Counted from the first letter of the stretch, positions 10,753 through 22,799 are shown. The stretch is 37,500 bases of DNA from Chrysomallon squamiferum (GCA_012295275.1 CM022677.1:26982544-27020043); one strand, 5' to 3'. The notes: generated by a model from the letters alone, not told the origin. Translations and numbers: made by a program.

Positions 10753-11925
10753 GTAAAGAAAATTAATGCTAAAAGTTGTAATAATAATGATGATGATGAT
10801 GAAAATAATAATAACAATCACATAATTGTGATTATGATAATAATTACTACCATGATTATGATATAAGAAAAGTAGTGCAATGATTATAAATAATATTAGT
10901 GAGTGCAGACTGAAAGATATAAGTATTATATATATTTTTTATATCAGTATTATAAATAATATGAGTTAGTGCAGACTGAAAGATAAAAGTATTATATATA
11001 TTTTTTATATCAGTATTATAAATAAAAGTTTCATATATATTTTTTATATCAGTATTATAAATAATATGAGTTAGTGCAGACTGAAAGATAAAAGTATCAT
11101 ATATATTTTTTATATCAGTATTATAAATAATATGAATGAGTGCATTATGAAAGATAAAAGTATCATATATATTTTTATGTCAATAGTATAAATAATATGA
11201 GTGAGTGCATTATGAAAGATAAAAGTAATATATATATTTTTTTTTATATTATAAATAATATGAGTGAGTGCAGAATGAAAGATAAGAGTAATATCATTTT
11301 TTTTTTAGATCAATATTATTTTGAATATACTGGAGAATTGCTAAAATAATGCCATAAAAGATAATATTGAAAAGATTAAAAAACAGTGTTATATGTTCTT
11401 ATCAAAGTAATTTCAAAGTAAATTATAATTAACAAATTTGATCATTTTGATGCTGTGTGTAAAAAAGAATGAAAGATATTTGTAATATTTAGTCATTCTG
11501 ATATTGGAACATCAGACACTGTGATTTTCAAACTTTAACTTTCAAGAGAGATGACACCCATATGTACATTCCTTACATTTTCAGTATAATTTAACATTTT
11601 CTTCTTTCACCATTTTACTGCTCTGCCAAAACAATAAATAATTCTAAAAATCAAAATAAAGAAAATAAACCAATACATAATGTGATTTAAACAGGAAAGT
11701 TATTACTAGGATTATTAGAATTTACAATAATAATAACAACAAAAGCAATAATAATAAAATAATGATGATCATGATATTTATTTATGTATTTATTTATCTA
11801 TTTATTTAGTATTAATGTTATTATTTTTATATAATACTTCTTTTAAATTATTAAAATTATTAGTTATTTATCAATTATTAATTATTATTAATTCCTTTTA
11901 TGACTTTCACATTATTTATTTATTT

Positions 11926-11965
<40 letters not shown>

Positions 11966-12173
11966 TAAATCCTATCATTATTTTTACTGACATCATTATT
12001 ATATGTATGTATTTAATAACAATAACAATAAATACTATTATTATTATTATTATTATTAATTCCATTATTATTTTTACACTTATTGTTGTTTCTTTACTTC
12101 TATTATCAGTTTTCAATTTGCAATCAGGCTTTTTGAATTTGTTTGAAAAACTTGTTTCATTTGTTATTCTCAG
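10753..12173 (+). repeat. Intron 11, AT-rich tandem repeat and ATT tracts
   Basis: About six copies of a 60-80-base unit with TATATATTTTTTATATCAGT and GAGTTAGTGCAGACTGAAAG span about 10905-11300. ATT runs occupy 11920-11965 and 12035-12060. The rest shows nothing. Confidence 0.65.
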
Positions 12174-12365
12174 TTGATGGAGGTTGGGGTATATGGCGAC
12201 CACTGAAATCAGGCAGATGTTCTGTCACATGTGGCATAGGAGGTCAATTCATGTACCACTTTCGACTCTGTGATGATCCATTACGAGCTTACAATGGAAA
12301 GAAATGCAGAGGAAGACCAAGAAAACACACTACAAAGTCATGCCACACTCGCACTGTGTGTCCTG
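12174..12365 (+). CDS. TSR exon 12
   Basis: Acceptor TTATTCTCAG, donor GTAACA, phase 1-1. It shows D-G-G-W-G-I-W, C-S-V-T-C-G-I-G, a C-D-D-P-L core lacking the second Pro, K-C-R-G-R and V-C-P. Confidence 0.9.
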
Positions 12366-12923
12366 GTAACAGTCTATTTCTCTTTTGATCATCTAGTATA
12401 TGAAAACAAAGAAAATGAGCAGATGTTGCTAATCATTAAAATATTAATAATGATGAGAATTCTCATAATGTTCCCTGAGACAGCCAGAAAACTTGCAAAT
12501 AAGATTAAAGACTCAAAAATAACTGTAATAATAATATTAATAATAAATATTGAATAATTTTAAAACAAGTTAGATATTTGATGTATATTTATGTTATTGA
12601 CTTTTTTATTGTTATTCATTTTTTAACATTTATATTGTTTGTTCTTTAATCTTTAAAAGTTTGAAGAAAAGGTGTGTGTATGTGTAAATATATATCTATT
12701 ATATTTACTTATTTATTGATGTACCTATATGTACAATCATATCCCACACTACATCATTAAATTGTTCCAAAAGATGTGAGAGAAATGAAGCATATTACCC
12801 TAAAAATAATGTACAAATGTATGCATGTGTGTTTCTATATCTACATTCTGTACCGGGTAGTTATATATACACTGTGTAAAAGTATGTATGTATGTATGTC
12901 TGTATGTAGGTGTATTTTTTCAG
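12366..12923 (+). other. Intron 12, no gene
   Basis: AT-rich sequence with a short GTAT run before the next acceptor. I see nothing else in it. Confidence 0.5.
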
Positions 12924-13115
12924 TTAATGGTAGATGGAGTCCTTGGCAGAGAACAAATGTTGGAGATTGCTCTGTAACATGTGGAGATGGGATAAACAAA
13001 ATATCATTTAAGCGTTACTGTGACAGTCCCAAACCAAAACATTGGGGAAAACCCTGTCCTGGACAAAAGGTCAAGGAAATTTTGGAGCTCTGTACTCTAA
13101 CTGAGCATTGTCCAA
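12924..13115 (+). CDS. TSR exon 13
   Basis: Acceptor ATTTTTTCAG, donor GTAAGA, phase 1-1. It has N-G-R-W-S-P-W, C-S-V-T-C-G-D-G, C-D-S-P-K-P, P-C-P-G and H-C-P. The next intron starts 40 bases before the 2 kb CA-rich array; reading through the donor meets a stop within a few codons. Confidence 0.9.
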
Positions 13116-13156
13116 GTAAGAATTTATTTATTTAATTTAGATCATTTGTCATACAT

Positions 13157-13158
13157 GT

Positions 13159-13193
<35 letters not shown>

Positions 13194-15165
13194 ACATACA
13201 CCCACACCCACACACACATACCCACACACTCAGTCACACAAACATATTTCACACACACATACCCACACACTCAGACACACAAACATATTTCACACACACA
13301 CACATACCCACACACTCAGACACACAAACATATTTCACACACACACATATCCACCACAGACACACAAACATATTTCTCACACACATACACCCACACCCAC
13401 ACACACATACCCACACACTCAGACACACAAACATATTTCACACACACACACATACCCACACACTCAGACACACAAACATATTTCACACACACATATCCAC
13501 ACACTCAGACACACAAACATATTTCACACACACATACACCCACACCCACACACACACATACCCACACACTCAGACACACAAACATATTTCACACACACAC
13601 ACATACCCACACACACTCAGACACAAAACATATTTCACACACACACACATACCCACACACTCAGACACACAAACATATTTCACACACACACACATACCCA
13701 CACACTCAGACACACAAACATATTTCACACACACATACACCCACACCCACACACACATACCCACACACTCAGACACACAAACATATTTCACACACACATA
13801 TCCACACACTCAGACACACAAACATATTTCACACACACACATACACCCACACCCACACACACACACACATACCCACACACTCAGACACACAAACATATTT
13901 CACACACACACACATACCCACACACACACAAACATATTTCACACACACATATCCACACACTCAGACACACAAAAACATATTTCACACACACATATCACCC
14001 ACACCCCCCACACACACACACACAAACATATTTCACACACACACACATACCCACACACTCAGACACACAAACATATTTCACACACACATACACCCACACC
14101 CACACACACATACCCACACACTCAGACACACAAACATATTTTCACACACATACACCCACACCCACACACACATACCCACACACTCAGACACACAAACATA
14201 TTTCACATACACATATCCACACACTCAGACACACAAACATATTTCACACACACATACACCCACACCCCCACACACACACACACAACAAACATACACATAC
14301 ACACCCACACACACAGACACACAAACATATTTCACACACACACATACACCCACACCCACACACACATACCCACACACTCAGACACACAAACATATTTCAC
14401 ATACACATATCCACACACTCAGACACACAAACATATTTCACACACACATACACCCACACCCCCCACACACACACACAAACATATTTCACACACACACACA
14501 TACCCACACACTCAGACACACAAACATATTTCACACACACATACACCCACACCCACACACACATACCCACACACTCAGACACACAAACATATTTCACACA
14601 CACATACCCACACACTCAGACACACAAACATATTTCACACACACACACCCACCCCCACACACACACACACACACACAAACATATTTCACACACACACACA
14701 TACCCACACTCTCAGACACACAAACATATTTCACACACACACACCCACACCCACACACACATACCCACACACTCAGACACACAAACATATTTCACATACA
14801 CATATCCACACACTCAGACACACAAACATATTTCACACACACATACACCCACACCCACACACACACACACATACCCACACACTCAGACACACAAACATAT
14901 TTCACACACACACACATACCCACACACTCAGACACACAAACATATTTCACACACACATATCCACACACTCAGACACACAAACATATTTCACACACACATA
15001 CACCCACACCCCCCCACACACACACACAAAAACATATTTCACACACACACACATACCCACACACTCAGACACACAAACATATTTCACACACACATACACC
15101 CACACACTCACACACACATACCCACACCCTCAGACACACAAACATATTTCACAAACACAGAAAAT
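13157..15165 (+). repeat. 2 kb CA-rich minisatellite in intron 13
   Basis: Dozens of copies of units of roughly 30-45 bases built from CACACA(TA)CCCACACACTC and AGACACACAAACATATTTCA. Unit length varies with the CA run, and CACCCACACCCACACACA variants recur in a higher-order pattern. No stop codon occurs in one + frame across the whole array, which follows from its composition and is not evidence of coding. Confidence 0.9.
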
Positions 15166-15276
15166 ATCAGTATCTGATACTGTATATTTGTGTTTGTGTT
15201 CAAATTTGTTTTTATATGTGTGTTACTGATTTGTTTGTTTTTCTCTTTTCACTTGTATTGATATCAATGATTTCAG

Positions 15277-15474
15277 TTGATGGTGGCTGGAGTGAATGGG
15301 TTCTACAGGAACAAGCTACAGTTTGCAGTGTCACATGTGGTTCTGGTGGGACGAAAACGAAGCATTTTGTAAGAGATTGTAATGATCCTAAACCAAAGTA
15401 CAATGGCAAACACTGTAAAGGGAAAGATGTATTGCTTCTTTATCAAGAATGTAACGAGGTAGTTCCATGTCCAG
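15277..15474 (+). CDS. TSR exon 14
   Basis: Acceptor ATGATTTCAG, donor GTAGAC, phase 1-1, 198 bases, two codons longer than most. Motifs: D-G-G-W-S-E-W, C-S-V-T-C-G-S-G-G, C-N-D-P-K-P, H-C-K-G, P-C-P. The frame happens to stay open upstream through the CA array, but the splice acceptor and homology fix the true start. Confidence 0.9.
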
Positions 15475-15893
15475 GTAGACACATCATTAACTTGTCTCTG
15501 TGTGTGTGTCTTTGTGTGTCTCTGTGTGTGTGTGTGTGTGTGGAGTTTCAAAAAAAGACTATAAACAAATACTTAAAATATATAAAATTTGAAACAAAAA
15601 CAGAGACATATTCTAAACTATCAAAAGTAAGTTGTTTTTATATGAATATTTTCCTTAGGACTACTTCAGCAGGACTGGATAAATAATTGTGTAATAAATA
15701 TGCACTCACTTTACTATCACTGTCAGAAACCTCAGGAAAAAGAGAAAGAATGAAATTGTTTTCAAAGAATTTAACTCAACAACAAAAGGAAAAATGTTTG
15801 TTAAAACACTGTGATTAAAATATCATCATATATAAATGTTTAATTTCTGTTGTTGCTTTTGTGAGTGTTGTTGTTTGGATCGTTTCTGTTCAG
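15475..15893 (+). other. Intron 14, short GT tract
   Basis: A GT/CTGTGTGT run at about 15498-15541; the rest is AT-rich with no visible gene. Confidence 0.5.
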
Positions 15894-16088
15894 TGAATGG
15901 TAACTGGGGACGGTGGAGAAAGACTGCAAGAAAAAGCAAATGTGACCACACATGTGGCACTGGGACACTAAACAGGCTTCACAAACGTGCATGTGACAGC
16001 CCGTCACCATCACATGGAGGAAAAACCTGTCCAGGATCAGACACAAAGACTATGATAGAAGACTGTGACAATTTTCATAACTGTCCAA
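15894..16088 (+). CDS. TSR exon 15
   Basis: Acceptor TTCTGTTCAG, donor GTTAGT, phase 1-1, 195 bases. It has N-G-N-W-G-R-W, C-D-H-T-C-G-T-G in place of C-S-V-T-C-G, C-D-S-P-S-P, T-C-P-G and N-C-P. It is clearly a TSR but departs at the CD36-type motif. Confidence 0.88.
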
Positions 16089-16149
16089 GTTAGTTTTATA
16101 ACTGTCATACAGAGTGGTTAACTCATTGTGTGTGCTTTCATGAGTGTGA

Positions 16150-16181
16150 GTATGTGTGTGTGTTTAATATAAATACATATA

Positions 16182-16265
<84 letters not shown>

Positions 16266-16375
16266 ATTTAATCACATCTTTGGATAAATATTAACATAAG
16301 TATAGCAACACAGACAAAACCGACACTCTCTCTCACACACACACACACACACACAAACACAAAGCATGCATGCAC
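16150..16375 (+). repeat. TG, TA, GA and CA microsatellites in intron 15
   Basis: Consecutive tracts: TG about 16152-16195, TA about 16195-16214, GA about 16214-16264, CA about 16333-16354. Confidence 0.85.
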
Positions 16376-16439
16376 ACATACACACCAACACTCAGCTTTG
16401 TAGATACATACATACCAAACAAACATCCACACTTAATAA

Positions 16440-17428
16440 ATCAGTATGTTTGGTCTTTTTCAGTTTGATTCCTGTTAAATTCTTAATTATAATTTTTTCT
16501 TTATATTTTTGTTCTTCCTTTATTTTCGGTCAATGGTGTTTCATCTTTTTCAGGTTGATTTCTGTTAATTGTTTTATTATTATTTTTGTTTTATATTGTT
16601 TTTCTTTCTTTATTTTCAGTCAGTGGTGTTTGGTCTTTTTCAGATTGATTTCTGTTAATTGTTTTATTATTATTTTTGTTTTATATTGTTTTTCTTTCTT
16701 TATTTTCAGTCAGTGGTGTTTGGTCTTTTTCAGTTTGATTTCTGTTAATTGTTTTATTATTATTTTTGTTTTATATTGTTTTTCTTTCTTTATTTTCAGT
16801 CAGTGGAGTTTGGTCTTTTTCAGTTTGATTTCTAATTGTTTTATTATTATTTTTGTTTTATATTGTTTTTCTTTCTTTATTTTTGGTCAGTCAATTGTTT
16901 TATTTTTTTTTGGTCTTTTATTTATTTTCAGTTTGATTTCTAATTGTTTTATTATTATTTCTGTTTTATATTGTTTTTCTTTCTTTATTTTCAGTCAATG
17001 GTGTTTGGTCTGTTTCAGTTTGATTTCTAATTGTTTTATTATTATTTTTGTTTTTTATTGTTTTTCTTTCTTTATTTTCAGTCAATGGTGTTTGGTCTTT
17101 TTCAGTTTGATTTCTAATTGTTTTATTATTATTTTTGTTTTATATTGTTTTTCTTTCTTTATTTTCAGTCAATGGTGTTTGGTCTTTTTCAGTTTGATTT
17201 CTAATTGTTTTATTTTTATTTCTGTTTTATATTGTTTTTCTTTCTTTATTTTCAGTCAATGGTGTTTGGTCTTTTTCAGTTTGATTTCTAATTGTTTTAT
17301 TTTTATTTTTGTTTTATATTGTTTTTCTTTCTTTATTTTCAGTCAATGGTGTTTGGTCTTTTTCAGTTTGATTTCTAATTGTTTTATTTTTATTTTTGTT
17401 TTATATATTTTTCTTTCTTTATTTTCAG
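16440..17428 (+). repeat. 87-90-base array of intron end plus TSR16 exon start
   Basis: About ten tandem copies, the later ones spaced 87 bases (CAG at 16992, 17079, 17166, 17253, 17340) and earlier ones about 90. Each contains TTCTTTATTTTCAG, then a TCAATGGTGTTTGGTCT-like copy of the first 17 bases of exon 16, then a second TTTTTCAG and TTTGATTTCTAATTG. Every unit thus offers two good acceptor consensus sites. Only the last leads into an intact TSR. Confidence 0.9.
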
Positions 17429-17620
17429 TCAATGGTATTTGGTCCTCCCCTCACATAATCAAGGAGCAGTGTCCACAAATAACATGTGGTGATACTTACG
17501 CTTATCGTTTTTACGTTAGGCAGTGCAACCCTAAACCAAACTTCTTAGGACATACCTGTCCAGGCAAGGCAACCTGGTCCAAAAGAGTCAAATGCTTTCA
17601 CAAAATTAGGAAATGTCCAA
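17429..17620 (+). CDS. TSR exon 16 (divergent)
   Basis: Acceptor TTATTTTCAG, donor GTAAGG, phase 1-1. It begins N-G-I-W-S-S-P, so the second Trp of W-x-x-W is lost. C-P-Q-I-T-C-G replaces C-S-V-T-C-G, and the core is C-N-P-K-P, one residue short. T-C-P-G and K-C-P are kept. About ten copies of its acceptor and first 17 bases precede it. Confidence 0.85.
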
Positions 17621-18001
17621 GTAAGGAAATTTAAAAAACCCATTGAGATAAAGAAAAACAGTTTTTAAGCAATACAGAAAACATATCATTACATAGTTGA
17701 TGTTTTTTTGTGCATGCAGCATAGTAATAAAATGAGCAGATAAACCTTGTTTTGTTTAAAAAATATGAAAGTTTTGTGTAAAACAAATTTGTTTTCTAAT
17801 GGCGGTGAAATTAAGAAATAACCAAATATATTTGTAGTATTTTTATAACATTTAAAAAAACTCATTATGAGTTGTTCTGAGTATCATTGTAACAGATAAC
17901 AGAGTAATGAAAAATAGTCTGTGCTGCTCTTTATTTATAATTTAATTTTTACAATTCTTTTCAAGTTCATTTTTTAACAGACTCGTGTCTTTGCTTTTTA
18001 G
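17621..18001 (+). other. Intron 16, no gene
   Basis: Plain AT-rich intron with a good pyrimidine tract before the TSR17 acceptor. Nothing else is seen. Confidence 0.5.
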
Positions 18002-18178
18002 TTGCTGGAGGTTGGAGTGCATGGAAGTTTGTGCTGACTACTCCATGCTCTACAAAATGTGGAAAAGGAATAATAAAGGATTATTACCGAAGAAATTGTA
18101 ATAACCCAGTTCCAGAAAACAAAGATGTCGACTGCAAAGGAAAACAGGACAAATTTACTGCAAAGGAATGTGAGCATT
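18002..18178 (+). CDS. TSR exon 17 (last, short)
   Basis: Acceptor CTTTTTAG, donor T|GTAAGT, phase 1-1, 177 bases, five codons shorter than the others. It shows A-G-G-W-S-A-W, C-S-T-K-C-G-K-G, C-N-N-P-V-P and D-C-K-G, and ends E-C-E-H just after the fifth cysteine. The C-P end is missing, so cysteine 6 is absent here, or pairs differently with the sushi domain that follows. Confidence 0.83.
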
Positions 18179-19083
18179 GTAAGTTAAAATTACATTGGTT
18201 TTGTACGGTTTAAACTTAGTAAGATAGCAATTAAAAAACAAAAACAAAAACTGAAGCAAAAGACATGCATAAATATATAGCTACAAACATACATATCTAC
18301 ATGTATACATATAAGAAAATGTGTTGCATTTCACAAAATGTGACAGAATATTCAATATTAGAACCACATGAATCAGCAGAATTTCTTCTTTCTTATGACA
18401 GATAATTACGGAACATCTATGAATTCTGTTGTAAGTTATGAGATGATAAAGGCATTAGGAGTTAGAAACGTTAAAACACAGAAACCGGCTTTCAGAGTAT
18501 TGGGTTTGTTTTTGTGTATTTACCTTAGTTACCATGGACACATTTTGATCAAATTTTGCCAACTAAAGATGTCATGATATTCTGCTAATATGAATATAAT
18601 GTCTTTATTAGAACAAAAAGTGAATGTTCTCAAGGAAGTTTATGAATGAATTTTCACCTCTTTACAGAATCACTGAATAACCTAATAATTAGTAGTCGCC
18701 AGCATCTTTAAGAAAAATCAAGAACGTGTACCACACTAAATCTATTGAGTGGACTGATATAAAGATAATGAACTTATAATAGAAGTACCTGGTTATATAA
18801 TTTGCCTGTATGGTAACAAAGGCTCAAATGTGCACAATATCTTTTTGATAATGGCATTGAGAGAAAACATGACAAACATAATTTAAAAAAATTATTATTT
18901 TGTTTTAATGTCCACACTCTGCAGCAGCCAGTGTCTCTGTAACTGTGCTCTGTGTTACACTGACTGACTCACATCAAGTGAGAGCCAGTGTTTGAAAGTT
19001 TTGTCACAGGAAATTACAGGGTTGGTGAGCACCTGATACAACAGAATATGTAAATAAGAATAATATTTTTTTGCTTGAATAGC

Positions 19084-19275
19084 CAGCAGTCCCCTGATTT
19101 AGAGCCATTAGAGTATATTTTAGATTACCTTAGTCAATGCACATCATGTCATCCACAAATGAAAAACCTCAGAGACTGAAACGTCTGCTCAGCAGTTCTG
19201 TACCTGAGAACACTGTTCACATGACTTACAGGTCAATCATCAGACACTGCTTGGCTTGTGTTGTTATCATTGTGA
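19084..19275 (+). mobile_element. Decayed Tc1/mariner-like transposase C-terminal fragment
   Basis: One frame reads Q-Q-S-P-D-L-E-P-L-E-Y-I-L-D-Y-L, the S-P-D-L-N-P-I-E-x-x-W context around the third acidic residue of Tc1/mariner transposases. Further on, H-P-Q-M-K-N-L-R and, after a frameshift, S-I-I-R-H-C fit the usual tail. Stops and frameshifts make it dead. It lies in intron 17 (18179-19677), which otherwise holds a GGTA/GATA microsatellite at about 19441-19520. Confidence 0.5.
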
Positions 19276-19440
19276 ACCTGCAGGTCTTTCATATTAGATT
19301 AATTAAAGCTTAGCAATGACTGTTCATCTTTGTATGTATGTTGTCATTATCAGTTAACTGTCTGTTGCTTATCACAACAAAAATATTTATTGCTTAGGTA
19401 TTCTTTTTCAGATCCAAAATTTCTTGGTGGTGTGTTTTCA

Positions 19441-19580
19441 GTGGTAGGTAGATAGGTAGATAGGTAGGTAGGTAGATAGGTAGATAGGTAGGTAGGTAGG
19501 TAGACAGATAGATAGGTATGTCAGCACGTCAGGGTGATAGTAGCTACATAGATAGATAGACAGCTACATAGATGTATAGA
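19441..19580 (+). repeat. GGTA/GATA microsatellite in intron 17
   Basis: Tandem GTAG, ATAG and AGGT units about 100 bases upstream of the sushi exon, decaying towards 19580. Confidence 0.8.
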
Positions 19581-19677
19581 TAGCTAGCTAACAGATAGTA
19601 ATAGAAGATTAAAAATAGTAAATAATTAAATTCATAAATTTACTTATCAGTCTTGTCTTCTGTTTGTTTCCCTGAAG

Positions 19678-19877
19678 ACGTCGACTGTGGTCCACCAGAC
19701 ATACTTTTAATAACAGGCGTCATTCGCTACAAATCAACAAAATGTCACACTACTGTAAAAGTTCAGTGTAAACAATTTTTTCAATTCCTCGGTCCTAAGA
19801 CAGTATCAACATGTCAGGAGAATGGTAAATGGTCACCAGTTGAAGGGCAGTGCAAACAAGTAGAATGGAATAATAAG
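19678..19877 (+). CDS. Sushi/CCP domain exon
   Basis: Acceptor TTTCCCTGAAG, phase 1; it ends at AAT-AAG before GTATAA, phase 0. It reads V-D-C-G-P-P, a T-C-x-E-N-G-K-W-S-P core and Q-C-K, the layout of a complement control protein module. The phase 0 exit is confirmed by the - strand paralogue, where C-K-Q-V-E-W is followed by the same kind of donor. There are five cysteines rather than four; the extra one (K-C-H) is Ser in the paralogue. The domain links the TSR series to the lectin. Confidence 0.88.
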
Positions 19878-19942
19878 GTATAAACTGTTTTATTATTTCA
19901 GTTGGACACATACATAGACAGACAGGTTATATTCAGGTGTGG

Positions 19943-19944
<2 letters not shown>

Positions 19945-20026
<82 letters not shown>

Positions 20027-20028
20027 GA
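19945..20028 (+). repeat. GT microsatellite
   Basis: An almost pure GT run of about 80 bases just after the sushi exon. Confidence 0.9.
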
Positions 20029-20139
20029 TTACAAATATAACATCAATGACAGTGTATATTAATGTGACTTGGAGGAAGATTTAATTAACGTAAGTAAAGA
20101 GAAATAAACTTGGTCACTCTCCAGAAGAAGCTGTGTGGT

Positions 20140-22750
20140 ACAAGAAGTGATCAACAGAATTGTTAACAGTCACTGCTGTAGTCAGTGTAACACAAACAAT
20201 CAACATCAGTTGTCTTGATGATACTTCACAAGAAGTGATCAACAGAATTGTTAACAGTCACTGCTGTAGTCAGTGTAACACAAACAATCAACATCAGTTG
20301 TCTTGATGATACTTCACAAGAAGTGATCAACAGAATTGTTAACAGTCACTGCTGTAGTCAGTGTAACACAAACAATCAACATCAGTTGTCTTGATGATAC
20401 TTCACAAGAAGTGATCAACAGAATTGTTAACAGTCACTGCTGTAGTCAGTGTAACACAAACAATCAACATCAGTCAGTGAAGTGATCAACACAAACAATC
20501 AACATCAGTTGTCTTGATGATACTTCACAAGAAGTGATCAACAGAATTGTTAACAGTCACTGCTGCCTTCCCCTGTAGTCAGTGAAACAACACAAACAAT
20601 CAACATCAGTTGTTGTTAACTTGATGATACTTAACAAGAACATCAGTTGTCTTGATGATACTTCAGAAGTGATCAACAGAATTGTTAACAGTCACTGCTG
20701 CCTTCCCCTGTAGTCAGTGAAACACAAACAATCAACATCAGTTGTCTTGATGATACTTCACAAGAAGTGATCAACAGAATTGAACAGTCACTGATCAAAA
20801 CAATCAACAATGTCTTGATGATAACAGTCAACAGAATTGTTAACAGTCACTGCTGCCTTCACAAACAATCAACATCAGTTGTAGTCAGTGAAACACAAAC
20901 AAAACAATCAACATCAGTTGTCTTGATGATACTTCACAAGAAGTGATCAACAGAATTGTTAACAGTCACTGCTGTAGTCAGTGAAACACAAACAATTACT
21001 TCCAACAGAATTGTTAACAGTCACTGCTGTAGTCAGTGAAACACAAACAATCAACATCAGTTGTCTTGATGATACTTCACAAGAAGTGATCAACAGAATT
21101 GTTAACAGTCACTGCTGCCTTCCCCTGTAAGTGAAACACAAACAATCAACATCAGTTGTCTTGATGATACTTCACAAGAAGTGATCAACAGAATTGTTAA
21201 CAGTCACTGCTGCCTAGTCCCAAACAATCAACATCAGTGTCTTGATGATACTTCACAAGAAGTGATCAACAGAATTGTTAACAGTCACTGCTGTAGTCAG
21301 TGTAACACAAACAATCAACATCAGTTGTCTTGATGATACTTCACAAGAAGTGATCAACAGAATTGTTAACAGTCACTGCTGCCTTCCCAGTCACTGTAAG
21401 TGAAACACAAACAATCAACATCAGTTGTCTTGATGATACTTCACAAGAAGTGATCAACAGAATTGTTAACAGTCACTGCTGTAGTCAGTGTAACACAAAC
21501 AATCAACATCAGTTTCTTGATGATACTTCACAAGAAGTGATCAACAGAATTGTTAACAGTCACTGCTGCCTTCCCCTGTAAGTGAAACACAAACAATCAA
21601 CATCAGTTGTCTTGATGATACTTCACAAGAAGTGATCAACAGAATTGTTAACAGTCACTGCTGCCTTCCCCTGTAAGTGAAACACAAACAATCAACATCA
21701 GTTGTCTTGATGATACTTCACAAGAAGTGATCAACAGAATTGTTAACAGTCACTGCTGCCTTCCCCTGTAAGTGAAACACAAACAATCAACATCAGTGAA
21801 ACACAAACAATCACAAACAATCAACATCAGTTGTCTTGATGATACTTCACAAGAAGTGATCAACAGAATTGTTAACAGTCACTGCTGCCTTCCCCTGTAA
21901 GTCAACATCAGTTGTCTTGATGATACTTCCCAAGAAGTGATCAACAGAATTGTTAACAGTCAAATTCAATCAAACAATCAACATCAGTTGTCTTGATGAT
22001 ACTTCACAAGAAGTGATCAACAGAATTGTTAACAGTCACTGCTGCCTTCCCCTGTAGTCAGTGAAACACAAACAATCAACATCAGTTGTCTTGATGATAC
22101 TTCACAAGAAGTGATCAACAGAATTGTTAACAGTCACTGCTGCCTTCCCCTGTAAGTGAAACACAAACAATCAACATCAGTTGTCTTGATGATACTTCAC
22201 AAGAAGTGATCAACAGAATTGTTAACAGTCACTGCTGTAGTCAGTGTAACACAAACAATCAACATCAGTTGTCTTGATGATACTTCACGAGAAGTGATCA
22301 ACAGAATTGTTAACAGTCACTGCTGCCTTCCCCTGTAAGTGAAACACAAACAATCAACATCAGTTGTCTTGATGATACTTCACAAGAAGTGATCAACAGA
22401 ATTGTTAACAGTCACTGCTGTATTCAGTGAAACACAAACAATCAACATCAGTTGTCTTGATGATACTTCACAAGAAGTGATCAACAGAATTGTTAACAGT
22501 CACTGCTGCCTTCCCCTGTAAGTGAAACACAAACAATCAACATCAGTTGTCTTGATGATACTTCACAAGAAGTGATCAACAGAATTGTTAACAGTCACTG
22601 CTGTAGTCAGTGTAACACAAACAATCAACATCAGTTGTCTTGATGATACTTCACGAGAAGTGATCAACAGAATTGTTAACAGTCACTGCTGCCTTCCCCT
22701 GTAAGTGAAACACAAACAATCAACATCAGTTGGCTTGATGATACTTCAGT
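20140..22750 (+). repeat. 88-base satellite in the sushi-galectin intron
   Basis: About 29 copies of a unit containing AAGTGATCAACAGAATTG, TTAACAGTCACTGCTG and AATCAACATCAGTTGTCTTG. Early copies repeat every 88 bases. Two alternating versions differ in the middle: TGCTGTAGTCAGTGTAAC and TGCCTTCCCCTGTAAGTG. The second carries a strong donor-like T|GTAAGTG. Truncated units occur between about 20470 and 21240. Confidence 0.92.
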
Positions 22751-22799
22751 CAAACAAAAGATTATGCTGCATTTTGTGTTTTTGTTGAATATATGTGTG

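Noticed and set aside
13146-15276. Long open frame upstream of TSR exon 14
   Set aside because: The CA-rich repeat has no stops by composition; the TSR exon has a clear acceptor at 15276 matching the other exons.
16366-17428. 422-codon open frame ending in TSR16
   Set aside because: It runs through the intron-end repeat array; the translated Phe/Ser/Ile repeat comes from pyrimidine tracts and the exon starts at 17429.
18401-18431. Small exon between TSR17 and the sushi exon (GACAG acceptor, GTAAGT donor)
   Set aside because: It would enter in phase 1 and leave in phase 0, while the sushi exon needs phase 1, so it breaks the frame.
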